Below, piece by piece: positions 1-9,693 of a DNA stretch of 64,000 nt. The notes beneath the pieces were generated by a model, which saw only the letters and a list, made by a program, of their open reading frames with translations, had not been told where the DNA came from and did not search any database. Every line of letters starts with the position of its first letter. Position 1 is the first letter of the stretch. The stretch covers positions 1 through 64,000 of the forward strand of contig CANCVE010000006.1 in assembly GCA_947381435.1 (NCBI GenBank). The letters are read 5' to 3'. Position numbers and translations under genes: made by a program. The DNA comes from Chitinophagaceae bacterium (GTDB lineage Bacteria; Bacteroidota; Bacteroidia; Chitinophagales; Chitinophagaceae).

Positions 1-88
1 AACTGCAAGATGCCTCTACGCAAGTTATATAACTTGGAAACAGTAACCCTAATTTTTTACTTAAAGCGAAGCGTTTCCTTACTGAACA

Positions 89-155
89 CTATGTGGCTAT
101 GTGACTATGTGGTATATTTTATCCAATTAATTTTAGTGCGTTTGCCCTGGGCAAA
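89..155. other. Upstream region with octamer repeat and small dyad
   Basis: The first 237 bases hold no gene. Three tandem octamers (CTATGTGG, CTATGTGA, CTATGTGG) lie at 89-112, and a 7-bp dyad (TTTGCCC-T-GGGCAAA) lies at 141-155, about 80 bases before the hydrolase start. The dyad could be an operator, but nothing else supports that. Confidence 0.4.
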
Positions 156-237
156 ATCTAATTTTAAATACTAAATGCATTCTTGAATTGATTAAGTAAT
201 CTAGTTGATAACCGATAAACTTAATATATTGCAGTTT

Positions 238-1086
238 ATGCAAAAGACGCCCCACCTTATTCGCCGTATCTGCACTATTACTGTGTTATACTTTTTGGCA
301 TTTACAAGCACCAACACTTACAGCCAAATAGATACTGCCTTATTTGGAAAGAATGATTTAGTAGGGAAATACTATTCGATAAGAGGAATAAAGATGTATG
401 TAGAGGTTTATGGCACTGGAAAACCTTTGTTGATGATTCATGGGAATGGAGGTTCTATTAAGTCTTTCAAAAGTAATATCAGCTTCTTTGCTCAGCGCTA
501 CCAAGTAATTGCATTGGATAGTAGGGCGCAGGGAAGATCGATGGATAAAGCTGATTCTTTAAGCTTTGAAATGATGGCAGATGATGAAGCTGCACTGCTT
601 GATGAACTACATATTGACTCCTGTTTGGTGCTTGGATGGAGCGACGGAGGCATTAATGCCTTACTGTTGGCAATGCGCCATCCGAAAAAGGTGCTAAAAC
701 TGGCTGTAACAGGTGCAAACTTATGGCCGGACTCTACAGGTATAAACCCAGGCTACTGGCGTAAAGAGAAAAAGGAATTTGATAATACCAACCCAACTTT
801 ATTTACGACTGAAAAACAAAAAGCACATTGGAAACTGTTTTTGCTTGACTGGCTTCAACCGAATATTCCCCTTAGTAGTCTTAAAGCTATTTACTGTCCA
901 GCATTAATAATTGGTGGCGACCATGACCTAATTCCGGTAGAACATACAGTACAGATTTATAAAAATATTCCAAATGCCTATTTGTGGATACTGCCCAATT
1001 CAGGACATGGAACACTTAAAGAACATACCGAAGACTTTAACAAGCTGGTAGATGACTTCTTTACTAAACCTTTTAAGAGGCGGTGA
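238..1086 (+). CDS. Secreted alpha/beta-hydrolase (copy 1)
   Basis: This 282-residue protein has an N-terminal hydrophobic signal segment (about residues 10-30, ending TNTYSQ) followed by a single alpha/beta-hydrolase fold. The oxyanion region HGNGGS is near residue 68, the nucleophile elbow GWSDGG puts the catalytic serine at about S135, the acid lies in GGDHD (D228 or D230), and the histidine is H257 in NSGHGT. I start it at the ATG at 238; a longer frame uses a TTG at 205 that adds no signal-like sequence. The substrate is unknown. It could be an esterase that removes acyl groups from glycans, or a dienelactone- or haloperoxidase-like hydrolase. It converges on the GH95 gene. A paralogue at 19765-20583 shares roughly three quarters of its residues by eye, so the two bracket the sigma-SusCD block. 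Confidence 0.85.
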   Translation: MQKTPHLIRRICTITVLYFLAFTSTNTYSQIDTALFGKNDLVGKYYSIRGIKMYVEVYGTGKPLLMIHGNGGSIKSFKSNISFFAQRYQVIALDSRAQGRSMDKADSLSFEMMADDEAALLDELHIDSCLVLGWSDGGINALLLAMRHPKKVLKLAVTGANLWPDSTGINPGYWRKEKKEFDNTNPTLFTTEKQKAHWKLFLLDWLQPNIPLSSLKAIYCPALIIGGDHDLIPVEHTVQIYKNIPNAYLWILPNSGHGTLKEHTEDFNKLVDDFFTKPFKRR

Positions 1087-1181
1087 TAGTTAGTTGTTGG
1101 TTGTTTCGACATTATGACTGGCAACTTTCTGCTCATCCCACCTTCAGTTTTAGAATAAATATTCCTAATAGTCACTAACAA

Positions 1182-3587
1182 CTATTTCTTCATTACCTTA
1201 TAACTCTTTCCTTTTTCTGAATTAAAAGATACAATATAACCAATACTTGCTTTTTTAGAATTAACACCCAATCCCTCAATCTCAATAGGTTCATTGGTTC
1301 TTATTATACAGAGTCCTCCATTTCTAGACAAAATAGTTGCATATGTAAGCTTCTGCATATCCCAATTGATGCCTATTACAAAATTCCCCCTCCCTACTAT
1401 TCCGTTAATGCTACCAGATTGCCACGCTGAAGGCAAAGCTGGCAATAGATACAACTCGTTATTCTGGCTTTGCAATAACATTTCAGTTATGCCCGCTGTA
1501 CCCGCAAAGTTGCCATCTATCTGAAAAGGAGGATGCGCATCAAACAAGTTATCATAAGCACCACTGCCACCCAACTCTGCCCTATGCAATAAGTTTCTAA
1601 ATAACAGATGTGCATGGTTGCCATCTAGCAGTCTTGCCCACATATTCACTTTCCAAGCAAGACTCCAACCTGTGCCACCATCACCTCGTTGTTCAAGGGT
1701 TTTCTTTGCAGCAGCAGTCAGTTCGGGCGTGGTGAAAGGAGATATTTCGTGGGCAGGGTGCAAGGCATATAAGTGGGAAGTGTGGCGATGATGCGGATCT
1801 ACATCGTCAAAGTCCTTGTACCATTCTTGCAAATTACCCTTTTTTCCTATCTGATAAGGAAGAAGTTTAGCAAGGGCTTGATTCAAAGAATCGGCAAACT
1901 GTGCATCAATACCCAATACCTTTTCTGCATCGATGGTGTTGTGAAAAAGGTCTTTAATTATGCCCATATCCATAGTAGTGGCAATGGACAAACCAGACTT
2001 CTTGCCATTATCTAGAAAAACATTTTCGGGAGAAGTGGCAGGAGATGTAACCAATCGACCACTGCTATCCATCACCATCCAACCAAGGGTAAACCGAGCG
2101 GCATCCTTAAGAATAGGATAATATTCTTTCAAAAACACCTTATCACCTGTATATAAATAGTGTTCCCATATATGCCGACTCAACCAATTGCCCCCCATTG
2201 CCCAGTTTGCCCATCGTGGATCACCCACTTTATTCCCAACAGCATTGGTTATTCCCCAAATATCTGCGTTGTGGTGCAGCACAAAGCCGTGTATATGGTA
2301 GTAATCCCAAGCAGTTTTAGTACCTGTATGGTGTAGTGCTTTCATTAGTCCCCATAAAGGTTCATTTAGTTCTGTTAGGTTAGCACATTCTGCCGCCCAA
2401 TAGTTCATCTGTAGGTTGATGTTGGTGGTGTAGCCGCTACTCCAAGGAGGATATAATTCCTTGTTCCATATCCCTTGTAAGTTAGCCGGAACATTGGGCG
2501 TACCCGAAGCAGAGATGAGTAAATAGCGACCATACTGGTAATATAATGCTTCCAATCCAGCATCTTCTCCTCCATTTGAATAAGCATCTAAGCGTTTATC
2601 GGTAGGCAATTGAGCATTGCTTTCATCTTTTCCTAACTGAATAGTAACCCTATTAAAAAAATGATGATAGTAAGCAAGATGCTCCTTTCTAATAGTGTTA
2701 TAACCGTGGACAACAGCTTGATTTAGGTAAGTAGTTGCTAGCAAATGTTCATCTTTCCCTTCGCTTACCGGACATTTATTATATCCATTAAAGCTAGTTG
2801 CAGCAGTAAGATACACCACTATTTCTGTTGCCTTACTGATAGTAATAACGTCTTTATCTGTAGAAGAACTACCACCAGTTTGGGTTGCTTTAACCTGAAT
2901 TTCAAAACGCATTCCATCGCAGCCAGTACTATCTTCTGTATTCCCTTTTCCTTTATTGGCAGGCGCTTTTCCTTTTAGGATGATAAGATTATCTGCAATA
3001 GATAGGTTCTTCTTTAATAAACTCTTTGCATATAACTGTAAGGAAAGCTGATTAGGTTTACTAGCCGTAAGCTTGATGATGATGCAGTTTTCGGCCTTTG
3101 CAGCAAAGACTTCTCTTGTGTACTCAACCCCTTCAATGGTGAATTTGGTGGTTGTAGTGGCATCGGAAATATTTAGGTCGCGATAGTAATTGGTATAATT
3201 AGTATCAGACAGCACTTGCTTTATAACCAAATCGCCCAATGGCTGATAGGAAGCAGAGGGTGGCCCTTGGAGGCGTTTAGCAAAATAGGTTGCGGTATCA
3301 TAATCGCCCTTTAGCAAAGCGTCTCTAAGTGGTTTCAGGTTGGTATAAGCGGATGTATCCTTTATGGGTTTAAGGGGGCCGCCTGTCCATAAGGAAGCTT
3401 CATTTAGCTGAATTAATTCCTTATCAACACCACCAAATACCATCCCCCCAAGGGTACCATTGCCAATGGGTAAAGCTTGCGTCCACTTAGTAGCTGGTTG
3501 GTTGTACCATAGTTTGAGGTTAGATTGACCATTGGCAAAAGAGATTGCAGCGAGGCAACTGAGTAATAAACAAGTATATTTCTTCAT
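1182..3587 (-). CDS. GH95 glycoside hydrolase (alpha-L-fucosidase/galactosidase type)
   Basis: This 801-residue protein has a signal peptide (cleavage after about FANGQ, residue 21) and the full length of GH95 enzymes. The N-terminal beta-sandwich starts with LPIGNGTLGG (about residues 39-48) and NEASLWTGGP. The (alpha/alpha)6 domain keeps the residues that act in characterised GH95 enzymes: the N-x-N pair N389/N391 before QMNYW, the acid E521 in SPEN, and D691 in FQIDGNF. The family cleaves terminal alpha-L-fucose or alpha-L-galactose; which of these applies cannot be read from sequence. It is the last gene of the long leftward sigma-SusCD block, 42 bases after the SGNH esterase, and probably acts in the periplasm. 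Confidence 0.9.
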   Translation of the reverse strand: MKKYTCLLLSCLAAISFANGQSNLKLWYNQPATKWTQALPIGNGTLGGMVFGGVDKELIQLNEASLWTGGPLKPIKDTSAYTNLKPLRDALLKGDYDTATYFAKRLQGPPSASYQPLGDLVIKQVLSDTNYTNYYRDLNISDATTTTKFTIEGVEYTREVFAAKAENCIIIKLTASKPNQLSLQLYAKSLLKKNLSIADNLIILKGKAPANKGKGNTEDSTGCDGMRFEIQVKATQTGGSSSTDKDVITISKATEIVVYLTAATSFNGYNKCPVSEGKDEHLLATTYLNQAVVHGYNTIRKEHLAYYHHFFNRVTIQLGKDESNAQLPTDKRLDAYSNGGEDAGLEALYYQYGRYLLISASGTPNVPANLQGIWNKELYPPWSSGYTTNINLQMNYWAAECANLTELNEPLWGLMKALHHTGTKTAWDYYHIHGFVLHHNADIWGITNAVGNKVGDPRWANWAMGGNWLSRHIWEHYLYTGDKVFLKEYYPILKDAARFTLGWMVMDSSGRLVTSPATSPENVFLDNGKKSGLSIATTMDMGIIKDLFHNTIDAEKVLGIDAQFADSLNQALAKLLPYQIGKKGNLQEWYKDFDDVDPHHRHTSHLYALHPAHEISPFTTPELTAAAKKTLEQRGDGGTGWSLAWKVNMWARLLDGNHAHLLFRNLLHRAELGGSGAYDNLFDAHPPFQIDGNFAGTAGITEMLLQSQNNELYLLPALPSAWQSGSINGIVGRGNFVIGINWDMQKLTYATILSRNGGLCIIRTNEPIEIEGLGVNSKKASIGYIVSFNSEKGKSYKVMKK

Positions 3588-3588
3588 A

Positions 3589-3616
3589 AAAGTTGTTAGT
3601 TAAAAGTCGAAAGTTG
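3589..3616. repeat. Short heptamer tract between GH95 and esterase genes
   Basis: The gap between the two genes is built from 7-base units (AAAGTTG, TTAGTTA, AAAGTCG, AAAGTTG). It is the shortest of three heptamer tracts that fill gaps in this operon; the others are at 6970-7025 and 9584-9688. Confidence 0.55.
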
Positions 3617-3629
3617 TATTGGTTTAAGT

Positions 3630-4856
3630 TTATTTCTTCTTCTTCTCTTCAATAGTTTCTTTGAGTGATTTAGCTACTGCCTCAGCCATTAAGGAGATTC
3701 CTTTGTTGTTGAAATGTAATCCATCTACATAATAGCTTTTATATGCAGTGTCTTTCATTACAGCTCCTGCAACATCACAAATACGTATATGATTAGATTG
3801 CATCATGGAATCTGCAATACGGTTCACTTCTGCAGTTTTATCAATTCCTGTTTCTTTATCGTACAAAGGCGTTGTTCTAACCCAGATAAGCTTCGCCTTG
3901 GTAGCCTTTAATCTTTCTACCACCTTTTGCAAATTTGCCCTATAGGTAGCCATAGAATTCTTTGTATCATGGATACCAAAATTGAACGTTATGATATCCC
4001 AAGGTTTCTTACCAAGCCAACTATCCAAATATTTAACCCCAGCAGTAGCAGGGCCACAATTGGCAGGTGCACGATGCAAATTGGCAACCCCCACTAACCT
4101 TTTACGCGTGGAATCAGTATAACTGCGTGAAATGGAATCTCCTATCAAAAGAATTCGTGCTAACGAAAGTTCATCCTGCACAAAGCCCCAATCACCAGGT
4201 TCTGTCAAAGAATATTTGCCTTTATTTCGATCTCTTACATAGTGAGGAAAATAGAAAGAGCCAAGGTGTTGCTGTAACAACATTTCCCATTCAAACTGTT
4301 CTTCGGGCAAAGTGGCTACCCAAGACTTATACTTAGTAATTTCCCATTCTTTGAGTCCATTCCAAATATCTTCCTTCTTGGTTATGGTTGTTTCAGGCAG
4401 CTTTACTTTAAGGTTTTTTAATGGCAAACCAAAAGTCTGAATAAGTGAAGCCTCGGTAGCAGCATAATCATCATAAGTAAGTTCTGCATCTGTCCAATTG
4501 ACCATATTGGCAGAATCGGCACCATACATGGCTTGCACTTGCTTTTTGTCTAAATCGACACCTATACTAATCAGGTAATTATGCTTCGGCTTAGTGGGTG
4601 CTAAAAATTGCTTGCCCCCAGCATATAATCCCAATGTTCCATCAGGATTTAAAGAAAGTCGTACTACTTTTTTCCCATTCAACCCATTCAAATAGAACCA
4701 ATAAATAGAATCCTTTTTAGTAGGAGTTTGAACCTCAAAGCTGATAGATAGAAAACCTTCCTTTACCGTTCTATCCAAAAACGTTCTTACAACTTGCGCA
4801 TTTACCCCAAACGAAAACAGCAGTAAAATGGCAACCAAACGAAGACTTCTATTCAT
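3630..4856 (-). CDS. SGNH/GDSL-family esterase with N-terminal accessory domain
   Basis: The protein has 408 residues and a signal peptide ending near VNAQ (residue 21). Residues of about 25-150 form a beta-rich domain of the kind that often precedes SGNH esterases. The catalytic domain starts at about residue 233 with LLIGDS (nucleophile S241), has block III as NFGIHD (N292), and ends with DGLHF (D378, H381). Relatives are carbohydrate acetyl-esterases, so removal of acetyl groups from pectin or hemicellulose is the likely role. It sits between GH95 and the first beta-helix gene in one leftward operon. The C-terminus is a lysine-rich tail (KKKK) after helix-like sequence. Confidence 0.85.
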   Translation of the reverse strand: MNRSLRLVAILLLFSFGVNAQVVRTFLDRTVKEGFLSISFEVQTPTKKDSIYWFYLNGLNGKKVVRLSLNPDGTLGLYAGGKQFLAPTKPKHNYLISIGVDLDKKQVQAMYGADSANMVNWTDAELTYDDYAATEASLIQTFGLPLKNLKVKLPETTITKKEDIWNGLKEWEITKYKSWVATLPEEQFEWEMLLQQHLGSFYFPHYVRDRNKGKYSLTEPGDWGFVQDELSLARILLIGDSISRSYTDSTRKRLVGVANLHRAPANCGPATAGVKYLDSWLGKKPWDIITFNFGIHDTKNSMATYRANLQKVVERLKATKAKLIWVRTTPLYDKETGIDKTAEVNRIADSMMQSNHIRICDVAGAVMKDTAYKSYYVDGLHFNNKGISLMAEAVAKSLKETIEEKKKK

Positions 4857-4899
4857 AAATTTCTTTTTTTAAATAATGTGGTGATGATATAGAACTCAC

Positions 4900-6876
4900 T
4901 TAATACATGTTCCAATCGTAATTCAATGTGAAATCTCTAGCAGAATAATAGGAGCCGTTTGTGTTATTCTGTATGTTCATAAATGCGTTATAGTTATTGT
5001 AAGTATTGGTGGCATTGTAGTATCCACCCACCCCAACATCCATATTATTCGAACAAGTATTATTAAACAAAGTATTATTGATGGTTGCCTTAGTAGCTGC
5101 CGCCGCATTTAGCATTATACCACGGTTATTGGATGAACAACTATTACAAACCAACAAGTTTTGGGAGGAATTGGCATTATTTACATTCAGATTATACAAC
5201 TCAACACCTGCTGTGGCATTACTATTTAACGTATTTGCCATTACTAAATGTCCATTTGCCCCTTCTTCTATAAACACGCCATTACGCTTATTATTGTTGC
5301 AAATGTTTTTAATTAAAATTGCTTTAGTACTAAATGCATCTAAGTCTATCCCGTCTTTTACACTAGAAGAAACATTGTTTTCTAATGCAAACAAACGGCT
5401 AGAAGCAAGACTCCATATTCCTCTAAAGCCACAATTACTTAGGGTACAACCCTGTATGTAGGTAGGAACTGTACTATTTTGTTTAAATATCCCCTGAGTG
5501 GCACTATTAGAAATGGAGACGGCATCTACAACAGCATTGGCTGAACCAGAAATGTAAACCAACCCTTTTGTACCATTAGTAGTTTGTCCGTCGATGGTTC
5601 CCCCAGAAAACGAAGAAGTAAGGCTACCGCTAAAGTTTACCATTGTGCCACAACTCACATTTCCATTGAAAGTGCCGTTGAGAAGGATGCATTCATCTTC
5701 TTTAACCAGAAAAGAATCGGTACTGCTTTCTGCTGTGAAAGTGCCACTCAAATGCGCAACAATTACCGCATTGGGCTGACTACCATGAATCATATCCATC
5801 ACACAACGCAACATTCCTAAGCTAAGGGAGCCAATATTAATATCATACCTTCCCTTCCCAATTTTGATAAGGTCATTGTGCATATTGCTTTTTAACGGTG
5901 GATTAAAATAAGTACATCCAGAAACATTGCCCTCCGTGGAAGTGATACCGATGTTGCAAAACAACTGATTGCTAGTACCGCCGCCCTGCACTTCGGTTGT
6001 GTTATTGCTGTTATTGTAGTAAATGCGTGCCTTGGTACTATTTACTATTAATCCTACATTGTTATTGTTAATGGTATTATGAGAAACAAAAGTTTCTAGC
6101 GATGTTCCTACTAGGTTAATACCTGTTGTGCAATTAGAAATAGAATTATAGGTAATGGCTTCATATTGCGAGCTATCAACAATAGCCGTAGCACATTGGG
6201 TAATAGTATTATTGGCAACAACCGAATTATTACCATTGATGGCAATGCCAATACCATTACTCTGTAGGGCATTATCTGTGCAAACAAAATGGAATACATT
6301 TCTGTAGGCAATGGCATAGGTGGTACAATTAGAGATATTGCAACGCGTAACAGAACCTGCATCTGCATAAACACTTTGCCCATTTCCACTGTAGGAAACG
6401 CCTCCATTGGTACAGTTTTTAATCGTTAAGTTATCAATGTGCGTCTTACCACAAGTATTGATTTCGATGGCTTTTAGGTTAGCATTATTTCCATCTAACA
6501 ACCCACCTCCTGTAGAACCAATGCTTACATATTGGTCATTACTTACACTTATCATAGCAGTAGCGGTTGTGGAATTGTCGGCTAAGATGGTTGCATTATT
6601 CAAGAACAATAAAGTGTAGCTACTCAATTTCAAAGGGGCATCGGCTACCGTGAACGTTCCAGAAAGAGTAATGCGAAGGATGTTATTGGGATAAGTATTT
6701 CTTGCATTGTCAATAGCCGATTGTACTGAACTCAGAGAGGTACTACTGAAAGACAGGTTAGTAATTGCTTCTGATGGGCTATGAATAAAACTCATAGTAG
6801 GTGGCGTAAATAGCGTCTGCCCATAAATAAATATGGGCAGAAAGAAATATACTATCCAAACAATCTGTCTCTTCAT
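4900..6876 (-). CDS. Parallel beta-helix protein, paralogue 1, without sorting domain
   Basis: The 658-residue protein has a signal peptide ending IFIYGQ (about residue 20). It then has two related modules, each opening with an 'xAI/VMD...LSGTF...LLFLNNATI/ILLNGTF' block (about residues 50-100 and 350-410) and continuing into Asn/Gly-rich right-handed beta-helix coils. The sequence NGVFIEEGANG near residue 560 is shared with both downstream-numbered paralogues (7030 and 9694). It stops at NWNMY exactly where the other two run on into an FN3-like and T9SS sorting region, so it is about 190 residues shorter. No remains of that tail fit in the 43-base gap that follows. Polysaccharide lyase, hydrolase or binding function are all possible; I cannot see a known catalytic set. 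Confidence 0.8.
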   Translation of the reverse strand: MKRQIVWIVYFFLPIFIYGQTLFTPPTMSFIHSPSEAITNLSFSSTSLSSVQSAIDNARNTYPNNILRITLSGTFTVADAPLKLSSYTLLFLNNATILADNSTTATAMISVSNDQYVSIGSTGGGLLDGNNANLKAIEINTCGKTHIDNLTIKNCTNGGVSYSGNGQSVYADAGSVTRCNISNCTTYAIAYRNVFHFVCTDNALQSNGIGIAINGNNSVVANNTITQCATAIVDSSQYEAITYNSISNCTTGINLVGTSLETFVSHNTINNNNVGLIVNSTKARIYYNNSNNTTEVQGGGTSNQLFCNIGITSTEGNVSGCTYFNPPLKSNMHNDLIKIGKGRYDINIGSLSLGMLRCVMDMIHGSQPNAVIVAHLSGTFTAESSTDSFLVKEDECILLNGTFNGNVSCGTMVNFSGSLTSSFSGGTIDGQTTNGTKGLVYISGSANAVVDAVSISNSATQGIFKQNSTVPTYIQGCTLSNCGFRGIWSLASSRLFALENNVSSSVKDGIDLDAFSTKAILIKNICNNNKRNGVFIEEGANGHLVMANTLNSNATAGVELYNLNVNNANSSQNLLVCNSCSSNNRGIMLNAAAATKATINNTLFNNTCSNNMDVGVGGYYNATNTYNNYNAFMNIQNNTNGSYYSARDFTLNYDWNMY

Positions 6877-6969
6877 TGCGCAATCTTTATTTGTTTGTTT
6901 TGAATTTTGATTTTAATTATTTGCTATTCACTTCTGTGAAAACAAGTAATTAAATATTTATCTAAATTC

Positions 6970-7025
6970 TAACTAATCACTTTCAACTTTTGACTTACGA
7001 CTCACGACTTACGACTTTTAACTTA
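6970..7025. repeat. Heptamer tract, eight 7-bp units around ACT
   Basis: Eight consecutive 7-base units lie here (TAACTAA, TCACTTT, CAACTTT, TGACTTA, CGACTCA, CGACTTA, CGACTTT, TAACTTA). ACT is fixed at positions 3-5 of every unit. The tract runs up to the stop codon of the gene at 7030 and lies about 95 bases before the start of the beta-helix gene read from 6876. Confidence 0.75.
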
Positions 7026-7029
7026 AAAC

Positions 7030-9570
7030 CTAGTACCTCGATATATACACTTTCTTCATACAGTCGCCAAAGGCAGTCTTTCCGTAAAGGATGTAAGTGC
7101 CCGTTAGAATGTTGGGTACTTTAATTACTTGCATAAAGTCTGTAGCACCATTAGTAGTAAAATCTTCTTTATACAACTGCGTCCCATTTAGATCGAACAA
7201 CTGAATATTGATGGCATTGAAGCTTTTCTTCGCATATACATTTACTTGAAACGACCAATTCTTTAGGTTAGTAAATTGAATATCGAAAGCAGTATCGACC
7301 CTGTTTTCTACCGGGATGATGTTTGAATAATAGACGTTTCCTTTAGTATCAACAGTCTTTATTTTGTAGAACACAATCCCCCTTGGTGCCGTAGAATCTG
7401 TGAAAGAATATTTCTGTTTAGATGTAGACATTCCTACCGCTTTTACTGTTGCCACCGTAGCATATTTGTTCATGGTTAATGAGCGTTCTACTTCAAAATT
7501 CTTTGCTTGGTTTTCAGCAAGTGTTCCCCAATTTAATGTAATCCCATTGGCCGTTGCTTTGGCAACCACCGCAGTAAGCTCTGCAGGTAGCGTAGTATTG
7601 GAAGCAAGACAGTTCCAAACAGTATTTTCTTCCATTTTAACCCTATCCGAAAAAGAACCAATGGCATTATTGCTTACCAAATTCATTGCATTGTAATTGT
7701 TGGTCGTTTTTGGTCCACCATAATAACCACCAATACCTGCATCAAGGTTGTTGGTGCAAACATTATTAAACATCGTATTATCACTTGTAGACTTTTCTTC
7801 ACTAGCTGCATTCACCTGAATGCCACGATTGTTCCAACGGCAAAGATTATTAGCCACCAGGTTACGAGAACTATGTTTATTGTTTACCTCTAAGTTAAAG
7901 AATGCAACACCTGTGCTATTGCTATCGAGGGTGTTGTTTAGCACAATATGTCCATTTGCACCTTCCTCAATAAATACCCCATGCCTTCTATTGTTGCAAC
8001 TATAATTGTTCATCACTACAGAGTTGGTGGTGTAAGCATCTAAGTCTATCCCATCCATCAAACCCTTTGTAGCCCTGTTTTCAAAGGCAAATAACCTGTC
8101 GGCAGCCAATTGCCAGATACCTCTACTGCCAAATTCCACCGTGCAACCTCTTATGTAAGTAGGAGAATGGCTATTGCGTTTGGTGATGCCTTGGTGCTTA
8201 CTATTTATTACCCGTACACTATCCAAAATAACGTTGGCTGCACCTGTAATGTACACCAACGAAGCATCGCCATTTGTACCGTTTCCATCAATAGTACCAC
8301 CAGAAAAAGAAGAAGTGATGCTACCTTGAAAGCAAACTAATTTGCCTACACTCCCAGTGCCATTGATAATTCCATTTAGTAGGATACACTCATTATCCAA
8401 CACTTTTAGCGAATCAGTTTCGCCAGAAGTAGTGAATGTACCGTTTAAATGAACCACCAAAATATCGTTTACATGTGCCTTATGTGCTTTATCGATGATA
8501 GATCTAACATCTTTTAATAGAGTATCTTTTATGTTAATATCCCATCTACCAATACCGAGTTTGATGAGGTCGTTGTGCATATTGCCCACTAATGGCGGAT
8601 TGAAATAATCGCAGCCTGCATTGTTTCCTTCTGTAATGGAGATACCTTTATTGGCATACAATTGATTGGCAGAACCTTTACCCAAAACCTCAATACGGTT
8701 ATCGCAGTCGTTGTTGTAAACCCTAGCTTTAATACTATTTAGGTTGAAGCCTACACCATTATTCTTCACAATATTATTCCCAACAAAAGTTTCCAAGCAA
8801 GTACTATCCAACTGAACTGCCGTGCCACAGTTGGAAATACTATTGTAGGCAATGGCATCATATTGGGCTAAAGACCTGATGCCAGTTTTGCAATAGCGTA
8901 TTTTATTGTTAACGATAGCTGCATTATCTGCATTTAGGTAAATGCCCCTGATTGCATTTGTTATTTCATTATCCTCACAAATAAAGTTGAATGAATTCTC
9001 GATGGTGATGCCTACTTCACCACAATCCTTGATGGCGCATCGAGTAATGGAACCTGCATCTGCATACTCCTTCATTCCTCTGCCAAAGTAAACTAAACCT
9101 CCATCCTTACAACCTTTAATGGTTAAGTTATCAATGTGGGTCTTACCAGAATTACCAACACCAATAGCCGTAATCTTTTTATTATTACCATCCAAAACCC
9201 CACCACCAGTAGAACTGATAGAAATATACTGAGCATCTTCTATAGATAATAACACTTTGGCAGTGGCATCATTCCCTGCTTTGATGGTTGCATTATTAAG
9301 GAATAATATTGTTTTGTTTGCCAATTTCAGCGGTGCTTTAGTAACCATAAAACTGCCAGTAAGTGTAACCCTCAAAATGTCACTTTGGGTATGGGCTTTA
9401 TCGATGGCAGCTTGTACTTCCTCAATCGACTTATTCTTAAATTCAATATCAGTCACGGTTTCCCCTGCCCTTTGGATGAATGACATTTTGGGCAGCTTAT
9501 AAATACTTTGTGAAAAGCCCAATAAGGGCAACAGCGAAACTCCTACTACTAATAACTTTTTTATCATCAT
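7030..9570 (-). CDS. Parallel beta-helix protein, paralogue 2, T9SS-sorted
   Basis: The protein has 846 residues and starts at a double ATG; the signal peptide ends LLGFSQ. It has the same two-module beta-helix as its neighbours (modules start near residues 45 and 350) with HGVFIEEGANG near residue 555. After about residue 655 comes an FN3-like domain (LPAELTAV...NFEVERS) and a C-terminal T9SS-type sorting domain ending in FGDCMKKVYISRY, so it is probably displayed at the cell surface or secreted. Position between SusD and the esterase suggests it acts on, or binds, the glycan imported by this SusCD pair. No known catalytic motif is visible, so the exact role is open. Confidence 0.85.
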   Translation of the reverse strand: MMIKKLLVVGVSLLPLLGFSQSIYKLPKMSFIQRAGETVTDIEFKNKSIEEVQAAIDKAHTQSDILRVTLTGSFMVTKAPLKLANKTILFLNNATIKAGNDATAKVLLSIEDAQYISISSTGGGVLDGNNKKITAIGVGNSGKTHIDNLTIKGCKDGGLVYFGRGMKEYADAGSITRCAIKDCGEVGITIENSFNFICEDNEITNAIRGIYLNADNAAIVNNKIRYCKTGIRSLAQYDAIAYNSISNCGTAVQLDSTCLETFVGNNIVKNNGVGFNLNSIKARVYNNDCDNRIEVLGKGSANQLYANKGISITEGNNAGCDYFNPPLVGNMHNDLIKLGIGRWDINIKDTLLKDVRSIIDKAHKAHVNDILVVHLNGTFTTSGETDSLKVLDNECILLNGIINGTGSVGKLVCFQGSITSSFSGGTIDGNGTNGDASLVYITGAANVILDSVRVINSKHQGITKRNSHSPTYIRGCTVEFGSRGIWQLAADRLFAFENRATKGLMDGIDLDAYTTNSVVMNNYSCNNRRHGVFIEEGANGHIVLNNTLDSNSTGVAFFNLEVNNKHSSRNLVANNLCRWNNRGIQVNAASEEKSTSDNTMFNNVCTNNLDAGIGGYYGGPKTTNNYNAMNLVSNNAIGSFSDRVKMEENTVWNCLASNTTLPAELTAVVAKATANGITLNWGTLAENQAKNFEVERSLTMNKYATVATVKAVGMSTSKQKYSFTDSTAPRGIVFYKIKTVDTKGNVYYSNIIPVENRVDTAFDIQFTNLKNWSFQVNVYAKKSFNAINIQLFDLNGTQLYKEDFTTNGATDFMQVIKVPNILTGTYILYGKTAFGDCMKKVYISRY

Positions 9571-9583
9571 TGTTTATTTATGT

Positions 9584-9688
9584 GGTTACCGGTTACAAGT
9601 TACTAGTTACTGGTTACTAGTAACTGGTTACAGGTTACAGGTACTTGAAACTAGAAACCGGCAACCGGCATCCTGCAACCTGCATCCT
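9584..9688. repeat. Heptamer tract, about 15 units (GGTTACA/AGTTACT type)
   Basis: The whole gap between two beta-helix genes is made of 7-base units: GGTTACC, GGTTACA, AGTTACT twice, GGTTACT, AGTAACT, GGTTACA twice, then drifting through GAAACCG and GCAACCG to GCATCCT and GCAACCT. It begins 14 bases upstream of the start codon at 9570 and ends 6 bases short of the stop at 9694. Confidence 0.9.
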
Positions 9689-9693
9689 TTAAC

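Noticed and set aside
205-237. TTG-started N-terminal extension of the first hydrolase
   Set aside because: The ATG at 238 gives a normal signal peptide and matches the paralogue better.
1091-1185. Inverted repeat between the first hydrolase and GH95 as a terminator
   Set aside because: The arms (about 11 bp with a mismatch) are 70 bases apart and look like heptamer-type AACTAACAACTA sequence rather than a compact hairpin.
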